Assembly (NCBI RefSeq): GCF_012641435.1
Contig: NZ_JABAIJ010000001.1
Span: 1-64,000 of the forward strand
Direction: 5' to 3'
Source of the DNA: Rhizobium sp. P38BS-XIX
GTDB lineage: Bacteria > Pseudomonadota > Alphaproteobacteria > Rhizobiales > Rhizobiaceae
Length of the DNA stretch: 64,000 bases
A program made the position numbers and the translations under genes. Shown here one piece after another: positions 53,331-62,363 of this stretch. Every line of letters begins with the position of its first letter. The first letter of the stretch is position 1. The notes under the pieces were generated by a model that was not told the DNA's origin, ran no database searches, and saw only the letters and a program-made list of their open reading frames with translations.

Positions 53331-54149
53331 TCAGTCCTTCGCGACGGAAATGTCAGGCGCGTCCACGGCCTTCATGCCGACCGTGTGGTAGCCGGAATCG
53401 ACGTGGTGGACTTCACCAGTGACTGCGGTCGACAGATCGGACAGAAGATAGAGAGCCGAGTTGCCGACTTCGTCGATCGTGACGGTCCGCTTCAGCGGAG
53501 CATTATACTCGTTCCACTTCAGGATGTAGCGGAAGTCGCCGATGCCGGACGCTGCGAGCGTCTTGATCGGGCCTGCGGAGATCGCGTTGACGCGGATGCC
53601 GCGACCGCCGAGATCGACGGCGAGATAGCGCACGCTTGCTTCGAGAGCCGCCTTGGCAACGCCCATGACGTTGTAATGCGGCATGACTTTTTCCGCACCG
53701 TAATAGGTGAGGGTGATCATCGAGCCGCCATCATTCATGATTCGCTCGGCGCGCTGTGCAACCGCCGTGAACGAATAGACGGAGATGTCCATCGTCTTCG
53801 TGAAGTTGTCGCGGCTGGTATCGAGGTAACGGCCGGTCAGCTCGTCCTTGTCCGAGAAGGCGATGGCATGCACGACGAAATCGATCTTGCCCCATTTCGC
53901 TTCCAGCGTGTCGATGACGGCATCGATCGTTGCCGGGTCGGTCACGTCGCAATGGCCAGCCATGAAGGCACCCAGTTCCTGGGCGAGGGGCTCGACACGC
54001 TTCTTCAGGGCATCGCCCTGCCACGTCAGTGCGATCTCGGCTCCGGCATCCGAACAGGCCTTGGCAATACCCCACGCTATCGAACGGTTGTTTGCAACGC
54101 CGAGGATGACGCCGCGCTTGCCTGCCATGAGGCCAGTGGATTGAGCCAT
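53331..54149 (-). CDS. fabI: Enoyl-ACP reductase (NADH)
   Basis: A 272-residue short-chain dehydrogenase-fold enzyme that reduces the enoyl-ACP double bond in the last step of fatty acid elongation. Signatures: GVANNRSIAWGIAKA for the dinucleotide, then the FabI catalytic Tyr and Lys in YYGAEKVMPHYNVMGVAKAA (Tyr plus 7 is Lys). The loop SAGPIKTLAASGI is also typical. It lies between the DnaJ-like gene (122 bases upstream) and the histidine phosphatase gene (17 bases downstream). Rhizobia commonly have more than one fabI, so the paralog is uncertain. Confidence 0.96.
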   Translation of the reverse strand: MAQSTGLMAGKRGVILGVANNRSIAWGIAKACSDAGAEIALTWQGDALKKRVEPLAQELGAFMAGHCDVTDPATIDAVIDTLEAKWGKIDFVVHAIAFSDKDELTGRYLDTSRDNFTKTMDISVYSFTAVAQRAERIMNDGGSMITLTYYGAEKVMPHYNVMGVAKAALEASVRYLAVDLGGRGIRVNAISAGPIKTLAASGIGDFRYILKWNEYNAPLKRTVTIDEVGNSALYLLSDLSTAVTGEVHHVDSGYHTVGMKAVDAPDISVAKD

Positions 54150-54271
54150 ATTCTGCTCCCTTGAACTTTCGAATGACCCTGCCTATGGCATAGGCCGTTC
54201 CCCTGTTCAAGCATCGTAAAGATCATCAACTGTTAGGGATCGTAACAAAGGGTGCTGTTGTCACCAAAATT

Positions 54272-55435
54272 TCACAGGAAAAGCCCCTCGCGCATACTGC
54301 GCATGAGATCGGTGACCTTATCGTCAGGTTTTTCCCACAGCATCAGCCGCAATTCGACAATGAGATCGCCTTTTGCGCCATTTCCGTCGGGCAAGCCTTC
54401 GCCGGGAACGCGCACGATGTGATCCGAACCAGACCACGGCGGCACCGTCAATTTGACCGGGCCGTTCAATCCTTCGACGGTTGTTTCACAGCCGAGCACC
54501 GCGTTTTCGATGGTCACTGGCAATATCGTGCGCACATGGCTGCCATCGAGGGTGAAGCGTCCGTCGGTCGACATGTGCACCGTGATGGCGACGTCGCCGC
54601 GCAGCATGCCCTGCAGTTTCAGACCCTGGTTCTTGAGATGCAGCACCTGGCCGTTGGAAATATCGGTCGTCGCCTGGAAGCGCGCCTCGCGACCGTCCGG
54701 CAGCGGAACGATGATCCAGCGGCTCTTCAGCATGTCCTCAAGTGTGACCGTCGCTTCGGCCGCGACTTCAGGCGTCTTTTCCGGCGGCTTGTCTTGAACG
54801 TTGCTGCCGGTGATACGGCGCATGAGCGAACCCAGGATGCCGAAAGCCGAGCGCGAACCGCCCGAAGCCGTGCCCGTCGCAAGCAGTTCTTCCTCCGGCT
54901 GGATGTCTTCCGCTGCCGATGCGGTGGTCTCCGGTTGCTTTTCGGGCTGGGGCGCGGCCGCTTCGGCGCTTGCCTGTTCCTGCTGCTGTGCGCGGCCGGC
55001 CTTCACGCCGAAAATACGCTCGACCACGTCTTCGGGCGTTTCTTTCTGGGCTCCCGCCTGCTGGCTGGCTGCCGACGCAGCCGCCTTTCGGGCGTTGGCC
55101 CGCGCAAGCTCTTCCATGACCTTTTCCGCATTGGCGCGAGCCACCTTCGCACGCTCGGCCGCCTCACGCGCAGCCTGACGCTGCTGCATGATGGTCTGCT
55201 CCGTCGTCTGACCCTTGGCTTTCGCCAGGGTGGCGATCTGATCGTAGCGGCTGCGCTTTTCCGGGTCTTTCAGTGTCTCATAGGCGCGGCCGATCTCCGC
55301 GAAGCGCTCCGTCGCCGTCGGATCGCCCATATTATGATCGGGATGAGCGGTCTTTGCGAGGTTGCGCCACGCCGCCTTGATCTCATCCGCCCCGGCATCT
55401 TTTTTCACGCCCAACACCTGGTAAGGATCACGCAT
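54272..55435 (-). CDS. DnaJ-like protein with C-terminal peptide-binding domain, lacking G/F and zinc domains
   Basis: A 387-residue protein: a J domain (about 1-65, MRDPYQVLGVKKDAG with intact HPD in AKTAHPDHN), a helical linker rich in Arg/Ala/Glu, a Gln/Glu/Ala-rich disordered stretch (about 125-200), then a C-terminal DnaJ-type beta domain (about 235-375: SDHIVRVPGEGLPDGNGAKGD). The Gly/Phe and CxxCxGxG zinc regions are missing, so it resembles class II co-chaperones of the CbpA type with an unusually long linker. It would stimulate a DnaK partner. The start at 55435 begins as typical J domains do; an ATG 5 codons upstream is possible. Confidence 0.88.
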   Translation of the reverse strand: MRDPYQVLGVKKDAGADEIKAAWRNLAKTAHPDHNMGDPTATERFAEIGRAYETLKDPEKRSRYDQIATLAKAKGQTTEQTIMQQRQAAREAAERAKVARANAEKVMEELARANARKAAASAASQQAGAQKETPEDVVERIFGVKAGRAQQQEQASAEAAAPQPEKQPETTASAAEDIQPEEELLATGTASGGSRSAFGILGSLMRRITGSNVQDKPPEKTPEVAAEATVTLEDMLKSRWIIVPLPDGREARFQATTDISNGQVLHLKNQGLKLQGMLRGDVAITVHMSTDGRFTLDGSHVRTILPVTIENAVLGCETTVEGLNGPVKLTVPPWSGSDHIVRVPGEGLPDGNGAKGDLIVELRLMLWEKPDDKVTDLMRSMREGLFL

Positions 55436-55736
55436 CTTTCCAGCCACCATTCTGTGGGTATCCGGCCCCTTCGGAGCACCCCCAACACACGAAACTCACA
55501 CGTCGTGCTTCGCCGTCTCGCAGCCCTGGGAAAGGCAAGAGGTCAGCACGCGTATGAAGCGATCCTGCGGGAAGAGTTGCTAATCAGGCGTTACGTCTGA
55601 TGGGGGAGGGCCTGCGCCATGTTCGCGGATGGTTAGCCGTTCGCTAACGCCGGACGCGAGAAATCGTAAGGCTGCAGCGGCGTTCACCGCTGCCATGCGT
55701 CGGGATTGCCGGTCGAGACGAAAAAGAGAGGGAAGG

Positions 55737-56195
55737 TCAGCCGGCCTGCTGGAAGCTCAACAACTGCCATTCGCCCTGGCTGACAAGGCAAGTTCTGCCG
55801 GAGAAGTTGGCAATGCCCTCGTAGGAGTGGCGGCTCGTGCGGAATTGGCGGCAGACGACGCCGGAGGAATTGCTCTCGGTGATCGCGTCGATAACCCCGG
55901 CGCTGCCGGTGGACGCGTTCGCCCAGGGGATGGGCTGGCCGTTCAGCTTGTGCAGGTCCGCCGAGCTGACGGCGTTTCGCACGGTCGATTCGTCTGAGAT
56001 GCTGTCGGTCGTCACGGGCGCTGTCGGAACCGTGCCGGTCGAGACGCTGCGATCCACTTTTGCCGAGGCCAGGTAGTCCATGCCGCCGCCGACGCAGCCG
56101 CCAAGGGTGAGAAGGGAGACCAGGGCAACACCTATCGTCACGCCTTTCGCAAGCTTGCGCTTTGTATGAACGATCGACTTTGCTATGACTTCCAC
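55737..56195 (-). CDS. Predicted surface lipoprotein (RT0821/Lpp0805 type)
   Basis: A 152-residue lipoprotein with a type II signal and lipobox TLGGC (Cys near residue 34). The mature part ends with the conserved cysteine-containing block VVCRQFRTSRHSYEGIANFS and TCLVSQGEWQL, typical of the RT0821/Lpp0805 surface-protein family (17-kDa antigen type). The middle is a low-complexity Thr/Val/Pro-rich stretch. It is divergent from pdxH with a 64-base gap. Export to the cell envelope is predicted; function is unknown. Confidence 0.83.
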   Translation of the reverse strand: MEVIAKSIVHTKRKLAKGVTIGVALVSLLTLGGCVGGGMDYLASAKVDRSVSTGTVPTAPVTTDSISDESTVRNAVSSADLHKLNGQPIPWANASTGSAGVIDAITESNSSGVVCRQFRTSRHSYEGIANFSGRTCLVSQGEWQLLSFQQAG

Positions 56196-56259
56196 CCGAA
56201 GATCTTTGTCAGCCGGAGAGGCTGATGATTTTTAGGAATTGCGGAGTATTTAAACTAAT

Positions 56260-56880
56260 ATGTCGGAAAACGGGTTAACAAGCGGTGACTTCACCGAACA
56301 GAACGAACCTTTCACTCTATTTGCGGCCTGGCTTCGCGAAGCTGAGACCACAGAGCCAAATGATCCGAATGCGGTTGCCTTGGCAACGGTTGATAAGGAT
56401 GGACTGCCAAATGTCCGCATGGTCCTTTTGAAAGGTTTCGATAGCGACGGATTCGTATTCTATACGAATTTCGAGAGCCAGAAAGGCCAAGAAATCCTTT
56501 CTCAGAAGAAAGCGGCCATGTGCTTCCACTGGAAGTCGCTTCGACGGCAGGTGCGTTTGCGCGGACTGGTTGAGGTGGTGACCGACAAGGAAGCCGACGA
56601 GTACTACAAAACAAGGGCTCGCGGCAGTCGCATCGGTGCCTGGGCCTCCAAGCAGTCTCGTCCGCTGGAAGGTCGTTTTGCACTGGAAAAATCTGTTGCC
56701 GAATATACGGCGCGGTATGCGATCGGCGATATTCCACGCCCGCCCTACTGGTCCGGCTTCCGCATTCGGCCGCTATCGATCGAATTCTGGCACGATCGCC
56801 AGTTCCGTCTTCATGACCGAATCGAGTTTCGTCGCGATATGCCTGAAGGTGCCTGGCAGAAGGTGCGGATGTACCCTTAA
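56260..56880 (+). CDS. pdxH: Pyridoxamine 5'-phosphate oxidase
   Basis: A 206-residue FMN enzyme that oxidises pyridoxine or pyridoxamine phosphate to pyridoxal 5'-phosphate. The FMN-binding segments [20 protein letters not shown] and [17 protein letters not shown] are clear, and the C-terminus ends [15 protein letters not shown] ([16 protein letters not shown]) as in PdxH. The start ATG at 56260 has GGAG about 15 bases upstream, a loose spacing. It appears to stand alone, convergent with the polysaccharide deacetylase gene. Confidence 0.95.
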   Translation: MSENGLTSGDFTEQNEPFTLFAAWLREAETTEPNDPNAVALATVDKDGLPNVRMVLLKGFDSDGFVFYTNFESQKGQEILSQKKAAMCFHWKSLRRQVRLRGLVEVVTDKEADEYYKTRARGSRIGAWASKQSRPLEGRFALEKSVAEYTARYAIGDIPRPPYWSGFRIRPLSIEFWHDRQFRLHDRIEFRRDMPEGAWQKVRMYP

Positions 56881-56921
56881 GGCGTCTCGCCCTTCGGCAT
56901 ACCAGGTCATTTACCGAGGAT

Positions 56922-57980
56922 TTATATTGCGTCCCGGCGCCCCATCAACCGCATGGGGATGCCGGAGGCCAGCGCCGAGGCATAGCGCGGCTTCTGATAA
57001 TGGCCGTTCAGCGAAAGCCGGGGCAAAAGTGTGAGGGCATTGCTGCTTGCAGCAGCGATGATCCCTGGACGCGTCGTTACGCCGATTGAAAAGCCGAGTT
57101 TCGCAGCAAGCCTTCCTTCGCGCTGCGAGACCGCGTCTGTTGTTCCGTAAGGATAGGCAATGGCTGTCGGCCGTTTTCCAATGATATCGGCGACATAGTC
57201 GGCGGAAAGCGCCATTTCCGCAGCTGCTTCCGCTTCCGTCAAGCGCGAGAGTGCACGGTGGCTCACCGTATGGGCGCCGAGCGACACGAGAGGATGGCGG
57301 GCAAGCTCCCGCAATTCCGTTCGGTCCATGATCGCTTCCCGTACCAGATGGAGCGGTTCCAGGCCATTCCGCGCGGCCAGCTCATCGATGCGCGCGACGG
57401 CGTCGCTTTCATCCGTGCCGTGCACGAAGGCCGCGAAGCGTGAAAACGCCGCCTGCTTCTGGCTCTCTTTCTCCAAAGGCACGAACTCGTCGCCAGCCCC
57501 GAAATCGAATCTCAGCCGATCCAGCCGGTTGAGCAGTTCCGCCAATGTTTCCCACCACAGGCTATGCGTCCGCTCCGACAAACCTTGGGCGACGAAGATC
57601 GTGAACGGCACGCCATGGCGTGCAAAAACCGGCAGCGCATGATCGAGATTGTCTCGATTGCCGTCGTCAAGCGTGAAGGCGACGAACGGCGGCTTGCCCC
57701 CGGCATTTTCGATGCGCGCGGGCAAAGCATCGAGAGACAGGAACTCGTAGCCGTCCTTCTTCAGGCGCAGGATCGCGCGATCGAGGAAATCCGGCGAGAT
57801 TTCGAGATGAGCATTCGGTGCGAAGCCACGAGGAAGGGCAGGGCGCACATGATGAAGGGTGAAGATCGTACCGATGCCGCCGACATCCCGCATGAGGCCC
57901 GCGCCTCTGATGAGTGCGGCGGCCTCCAGCCCGCTGGAGATCATTGTGCGCTTGAGGCGGACCTTGAGGCCCTGTTCCAT
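56922..57980 (-). CDS. Polysaccharide deacetylase family protein
   Basis: A 352-residue NodB-homology protein. The catalytic Asp pair is in FVAFTLDDGNRDN (near residue 98), and the metal-binding HxxxH is in SLGAHTVSHRALS (near 235). AIAYPYGTTDAVS and the C-terminal hydrophobic block follow. It would remove acetyl groups from a cell-wall or exopolysaccharide sugar; location and substrate are not resolved. No signal peptide is obvious, though the N-terminal 30 residues include a hydrophobic helix. It is convergent with pdxH. Confidence 0.88.
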   Translation of the reverse strand: MEQGLKVRLKRTMISSGLEAAALIRGAGLMRDVGGIGTIFTLHHVRPALPRGFAPNAHLEISPDFLDRAILRLKKDGYEFLSLDALPARIENAGGKPPFVAFTLDDGNRDNLDHALPVFARHGVPFTIFVAQGLSERTHSLWWETLAELLNRLDRLRFDFGAGDEFVPLEKESQKQAAFSRFAAFVHGTDESDAVARIDELAARNGLEPLHLVREAIMDRTELRELARHPLVSLGAHTVSHRALSRLTEAEAAAEMALSADYVADIIGKRPTAIAYPYGTTDAVSQREGRLAAKLGFSIGVTTRPGIIAAASSNALTLLPRLSLNGHYQKPRYASALASGIPMRLMGRRDAI

Positions 57981-58208
57981 GCGGATCGATCCGGTTGACG
58001 ACTGCCAACGCTCTAACGCGCCCTCCGTTAAACCTTACTGAATCTTTGCTATAATTTCCAATGCGTTAATGCTTATTTTACCAGGAAAGGCAAAATTGAA
58101 GAACTAACGAGGCTGTTGCCTCAATATCGCACCGATATCAGCTTTCTTGTCGCAAAATCATACAAGGCTGACTGCGGTGTGTTGGCATTTTTTCGTTTGG
58201 GGACGATT

Positions 58209-59498
58209 ATGAAAAGACTTTTGGTGGCCATGTCTGCGGCTGTTGCGCTGTTGAGCGCGCCTGCGGCGAGCTTTGCGGGCAGCGCCTACTTCATCATGGA
58301 CGCCAAGACCGGCAAGGTTTTGACGTCGAGCAATGCGGATGACCTCAATCATCCCGCGTCCCTGACCAAGATGATGACGCTGTACCTGACGTTCGAAGCG
58401 ATCCATCGCGGCAAACTCAGCTGGAACACCAGAATCCCCGTTTCGAGCGCCGCCGCGGCCAAGCCCCCGACCAAGCTCGGCCTGAAGGCAGGCGGCACGG
58501 TGACCGTACGCGAAGCCGTCGACGGTATGATCATTAAGTCGGCCAACGATGCCGCCGCCGCGATGGGCGAAGCGCTTGGCGGCAGCGAAAGCGGCGCCGC
58601 GCGGTTGATGACGCAGAAAGCCCGCGAACTCGGCATGCGCCGCACCGTATTCATGAATTCGTCCGGCTTGCCCAACATGCAGCAGGTGACGACGGCTCGC
58701 GATATGTCGACGCTCGCCGTTGCTCTCATCAATAATTATCCGCAGGAATACCGGCTGTTTTCGCAGGCGAGCTTCAATTATCGTGGCCACTACGTACGCG
58801 GCCACAACAACTTGATGTACCGCTATGAGGGCATGGACGGTATCAAGACCGGCTATACCAATGCGTCGGGCTTCAACATCGTCAGCGCCGTGCGCTCCGG
58901 CAATCGCCGCGTCATCGGCGTCGTCATGGGCGGCGCGACGGCCCGTGGCCGCGATGCGCTGATGGCTTCCTTGCTCGATCGGTATGTCTCCAAGGCCAGC
59001 TCGGTTTCGACATCTCGCCTCGTCGCGAGCATTGGCAGCGTCGGCAAGGGCAAGCAGGTCGAAGTGGCGTCGGCATCGGATGATGTCGCCGTCGATGTCG
59101 ATACGCAGACCACGGCCACGACCGCGAGCCGCAAACGTCCCGAAGTCGTGCCTTTGGCATTTGCCGCATCCTCGAACGTCACGGTCCCGATGGACCGCCC
59201 CGTCGCCATGGATGAAATCATGAACGCCGGCAAACCCGTAGCGGGCGGTGGCTGGCAGGTGCAGATTGCGGCAACCCCGAGCGCGCAGGCTGCCAAGGAT
59301 CTTCTGTCCATCGCAAAATCGAAGGCCGGCAACGCTCTTGCCAATGCCTCGCCCTATACCGAGCCTTATGGCAAGGGCAACAATACGCTCTACCGCGCAC
59401 GTTTCGTCGGCTTTTCCACTCGCGACGACGCAACTTCGGCATGCGCGGCTTTGAAGCGCAAGGAATTCGATTGCATGCTTCTGCCGAACAAGGGCTAA
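58209..59498 (+). CDS. D-alanyl-D-alanine carboxypeptidase with C-terminal SPOR domain
   Basis: A 429-residue penicillin-binding protein (PBP5/DacF class). The Sec signal peptide ends near PAASFA (residue 22). Active-site motifs are in order: SLTK (near 51), SAN (near 111) and KTG (near 213). It trims the terminal D-Ala from peptidoglycan stems. Residues about 345-425 form a SPOR-like domain (GGWQVQIAATPSAQAAKDLL and AACAALKRKEFDC-type ends), which binds denuded septal glycan. The start at 58209 has GGGGA upstream, and a near-CtrA sequence lies about 130 bases before it. Confidence 0.93.
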   Translation: MKRLLVAMSAAVALLSAPAASFAGSAYFIMDAKTGKVLTSSNADDLNHPASLTKMMTLYLTFEAIHRGKLSWNTRIPVSSAAAAKPPTKLGLKAGGTVTVREAVDGMIIKSANDAAAAMGEALGGSESGAARLMTQKARELGMRRTVFMNSSGLPNMQQVTTARDMSTLAVALINNYPQEYRLFSQASFNYRGHYVRGHNNLMYRYEGMDGIKTGYTNASGFNIVSAVRSGNRRVIGVVMGGATARGRDALMASLLDRYVSKASSVSTSRLVASIGSVGKGKQVEVASASDDVAVDVDTQTTATTASRKRPEVVPLAFAASSNVTVPMDRPVAMDEIMNAGKPVAGGGWQVQIAATPSAQAAKDLLSIAKSKAGNALANASPYTEPYGKGNNTLYRARFVGFSTRDDATSACAALKRKEFDCMLLPNKG

Positions 59499-59519
59499 GC
59501 GGAATATCAACTTTCGGAA

Positions 59520-59560
59520 GTCGAGCCGGCGGGGCAGAACTCCGCCGGCTCGACTTTTTT
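59520..59560 (+). terminator. Rho-independent terminator after the D,D-carboxypeptidase
   Basis: A perfect 13-bp stem (59520-59532 with 59542-59554; GTCGAGCCGGCGG against CCGCCGGCTCGAC) with a 9-base loop is followed by TTTTTT. It starts 22 bases after the stop codon. Confidence 0.92.
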
Positions 59561-59607
59561 CATGGAATCGGTCATCAATGCTCTAGAACATAAAGAGAAC
59601 GGCGTCG

Positions 59608-59916
59608 ATGATGAAAAAGCTGATGCAGCAATTCGAAATGGCTTCCGCCACCTATGCCGCCGAGAACGGCCTGGAGCGGGATGAAGACTGGTTCATGCTC
59701 AAGCTGCAGGAAGAGTTGGGCGAACTGACGCAAATCTGGAATAAGACGACGGGCCGTGGCCGCCGCAAGGGCATGACCGAGGCGCAGCTTGCAATGGCGC
59801 TGGCGGACGAGACGGCCGATGTTCTCGGCCATATCCTGCTCTTCGCCCATCGCAACGGCCTGGATCTTGCCGCTGCCATAGAGCGCAAATGGCGTTTCCG
59901 CCCCTCCGAGGAGTAG
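59608..59916 (+). CDS. MazG-like nucleotide pyrophosphohydrolase
   Basis: A 102-residue all-helical protein of the MazG-like family. LKLQEELGELTQIWNKTTGRG carries the EELGE metal-binding motif, and ALADETADVLGHILLFAHRNGLDL carries ExxxE/D-type ligands (DETADV). It would hydrolyse an NTP or modified nucleotide to the monophosphate. Start at 59608 (ATG ATG); the second ATG is equally possible. It converges with tldD. Confidence 0.88.
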   Translation: MMKKLMQQFEMASATYAAENGLERDEDWFMLKLQEELGELTQIWNKTTGRGRRKGMTEAQLAMALADETADVLGHILLFAHRNGLDLAAAIERKWRFRPSEE

Positions 59917-59927
59917 GGGAGGGCGAT

Positions 59928-61343
59928 TTACGCCTTCGTGCCGCCCACGGTGATCTGGTCCATTCTCAAATGCGGCTGCCCCACGCCGACGGGAACCCAC
60001 TGGCCGCCCTTGCCACAATTGCCGATGCCGGTGTCGAGTTTCATGTCGTTGCCGATCATTGAAACCCGCTTCATCGCGTCCGGTCCGTTGCCGATCAGCA
60101 TGGCGCCCTTGATCGGCGCCCCGATCTTGCCGTTCTCGATCAGATAGGCCTCGGTGCAGCCGAAGACGAACTTGCCTGAGGTGATGTCGACCTGGCCGCC
60201 TCCGAAGGAGACCGCATAAATACCCTTCTTCACCGAGGCGATGATCTCGTCCGGTGTCTTGTCGCCGCCGAGCATGTAGGTGTTGGTCATGCGAGGCATC
60301 GGCGTGTGGGCATAGCCCTGACGCCGACCGTTGCCGGTGGCGTTCATGCCCATCAACCGCGCATTCTGCCGATCCTGCATGTAGCCGACCAGCTTGCCGT
60401 CCTCGATCAGGACGTTGTAGGCCGAAGGCGTGCCTTCGTCGTCTACGGTGAGGGAGCCGCGGCGGTTCTCGATCGTGCCGTCGTCGACGACGGTCACGCC
60501 GGGTGCGGCGACCATCTGACCGAGAAGGCCTGCAAATGCCGAGGTTTTCTTTCGGTTGAAATCGCCTTCCAGCCCGTGCCCGACAGCCTCATGCAGCATG
60601 ACGCCCGGCCAGCCCGAGCCAAGAACGACATCCATCGTTCCTGCCGGTGCGTCGATCGCCTCGAGATTGATGAATGCCTGCCGCAGCGCCTCGTCGGCGC
60701 CGCGCTGCCAATTCTCCTTCGTGACGAAATCGCCGAAGCCGATGCGGCCGCCGGTGCCGAATGAGCCGGATTCCTGTCGGTCGCCATCGCCGACGATGAC
60801 GGAAATGTTGATTCGGGTCATCGGGCGAATATCGCGTACGCGGTGTCCATCGGCGCGCAGAATATCAACCACCTGCCAGCTTGCGGCAATCGATGCCGTC
60901 ACTTGCCGGACCTTGTCGTCCTTGTCGCGCAGATAACTGTCGATCTCCTGGAGAAGCTTGGCCTTCTCCTCGAATGTCGGCGTGCCGATCGGATTTTCGT
61001 CGCCGTAGAGAACCTTGTTGGTGCGCTGCGGCGCGGCGGCGTAAGAGCCTGCGTAACCGGAGGTGACCGCGCGCACTGCGTCTGCGGCGCGCTTCAACGC
61101 GGCTTCCGAGAGATCACCCGCATGCGCGTAGCCCACGGCCTCGCCGGCGACGGAGCGCAGGCCGAAACCCTGCTCGGTATTGAAGCTGCCGCCCTTCATC
61201 CGACCGTTGTCGAACGTCAGCGATTCCGCCTGCACATGCTCGACGAACAGCTCGCCGTCGTCAGCGCCCGCAAGTGCGTCGGCCACGATGCCGCGCAGTT
61301 TGGTTTCGTCGGTGTCGAAAAGGGTAAGGAGATCGGTATTCAT
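59928..61343 (-). CDS. tldD: Metalloprotease TldD
   Basis: A 471-residue protein of the TldD/PmbA family. The zinc-binding HExxxH is in MLHEAVGHGLEGD (near residue 250). DDGTIENRRGSLTVDDEGT, FVFGCTEAYLIENGKIG and GNCGKGGQWVPVGVGQP are conserved family blocks. TldD works with TldE/PmbA as a heterodimer that cleaves unfolded peptides; tldE is not in the window. It lies 63 bases downstream of ialB on the same strand. Confidence 0.95.
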   Translation of the reverse strand: MNTDLLTLFDTDETKLRGIVADALAGADDGELFVEHVQAESLTFDNGRMKGGSFNTEQGFGLRSVAGEAVGYAHAGDLSEAALKRAADAVRAVTSGYAGSYAAAPQRTNKVLYGDENPIGTPTFEEKAKLLQEIDSYLRDKDDKVRQVTASIAASWQVVDILRADGHRVRDIRPMTRINISVIVGDGDRQESGSFGTGGRIGFGDFVTKENWQRGADEALRQAFINLEAIDAPAGTMDVVLGSGWPGVMLHEAVGHGLEGDFNRKKTSAFAGLLGQMVAAPGVTVVDDGTIENRRGSLTVDDEGTPSAYNVLIEDGKLVGYMQDRQNARLMGMNATGNGRRQGYAHTPMPRMTNTYMLGGDKTPDEIIASVKKGIYAVSFGGGQVDITSGKFVFGCTEAYLIENGKIGAPIKGAMLIGNGPDAMKRVSMIGNDMKLDTGIGNCGKGGQWVPVGVGQPHLRMDQITVGGTKA

Positions 61344-61406
61344 GGGTCAGGTGCTCCGTTCAGAGCCGATGTAGGCTTCGCACGGCGCAAGAGCAAGCCC
61401 ATCCGA

Positions 61407-62027
61407 TCAGGGAAGGGCGTCGTAGCCTTCGGCAAAGCCCTTGAGATCGACCGGAATACCGATGCCTTCTTCCGGAGACTGGAAGACGATGAAGGTTGCG
61501 GTGGCGCCGCTGCGCAGCGTCTTCAGCAATTCGTCTTCAAGCACCACTTCGGCATAGCAGCCATCGGCGAAGCAGCGCACGAAGTAGGCGCGGCCGATAT
61601 CCTTGCCGTCGATATTGAGACCGAGACCATTCGGCAGCAATACGCCGAGCGGCGCGAGAACGCGCAGGATCTTGGACTTGCGATCGGCGGTTTTCAGCAC
61701 GACGACGGAAAGACCGATTTCCGGACGATCCTCGGCAATCACGTTCTGCATGAGTGCGCATTGTTCGGCCGACGCACCGGCCGGCTTGTCGCAGACGACG
61801 GACCATGCGCCATGGCTGGAACGAACCGTGCCCGGAGGTTGTGGAACCTGGCTGGTCGGAACCTGCTGCGTAGGAGGCTGCTGCTGGCCCTGTTGTTGCG
61901 GCTGTAGCTGCTGGGTCTGCTGCGCTGGCTGAGTCTGTTGTGCTTGTTGCGCCCATACGGGCGCGGCGGCCGCGGCAACGACGCTGCCGGTAACAAGCCA
62001 AAGCCGGGCGAGGGAACGAAAACCCAT
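61407..62027 (-). CDS. Invasion-associated locus B family protein
   Basis: A 206-residue exported protein. The signal peptide ends after AAPVWA (residue about 26), and a Gln/Pro-rich low-complexity stretch follows (about 27-63). The IalB-like domain starts near SSHGAWSVVCDKPAG, with cysteines in pairs (VVCDK, QCALM, RCFADGCY). Bartonella IalB gave the family name; here it is only homology. The protein is upstream of tldD by 63 bases, and divergent from coxB. A GATTCGAATC palindrome lies 11 bases before the start codon (62039-62048). Confidence 0.9.
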   Translation of the reverse strand: MGFRSLARLWLVTGSVVAAAAAPVWAQQAQQTQPAQQTQQLQPQQQGQQQPPTQQVPTSQVPQPPGTVRSSHGAWSVVCDKPAGASAEQCALMQNVIAEDRPEIGLSVVVLKTADRKSKILRVLAPLGVLLPNGLGLNIDGKDIGRAYFVRCFADGCYAEVVLEDELLKTLRSGATATFIVFQSPEEGIGIPVDLKGFAEGYDALP

Positions 62028-62363
62028 GAAAACCTCTAGATTCGAATCAGTGCCGCTATTGTTGAAGCCAGACCGGCAAATGAAAAGCCCCGGGTGCTGG
62101 ATTCCAATCGACTACGGCGGAAATACGACATGTACTCTATTTTGTCCCGGTGGCGCCATGGACCACGATGCAATTTTTCGTATGATGATGAAATGCTTGC
62201 CATGTCCGGCCGGCGATGGGGATTATATTCGCGCAAAAATGCCGCACTAACAAATCTCTTGAGTTGTTGCGGAGTACCCCAAACTGTGGTTTGAAGCGCA
62301 ATGGACTGTAGGGATACTGCGTTTGAGGAAGATCTGGGATCAAACGCTGGAGGGAGAGACATC
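62028..62363. other. Divergent intergenic region between ialB-like and coxB
   Basis: This 336-base gap holds the promoters for both genes but no convincing open frame or RNA gene. The GATTCGAATC palindrome at 62039-62048 is the only exact repeat seen, close to the ialB-like start. Confidence 0.5.

Noticed and set aside
55632..55648. Inverted repeat GTTAGC-5-GCTAAC before the surface lipoprotein gene's downstream end
   Set aside because: Only 6 bp per arm without a T-run; too short to call a terminator or an operator.
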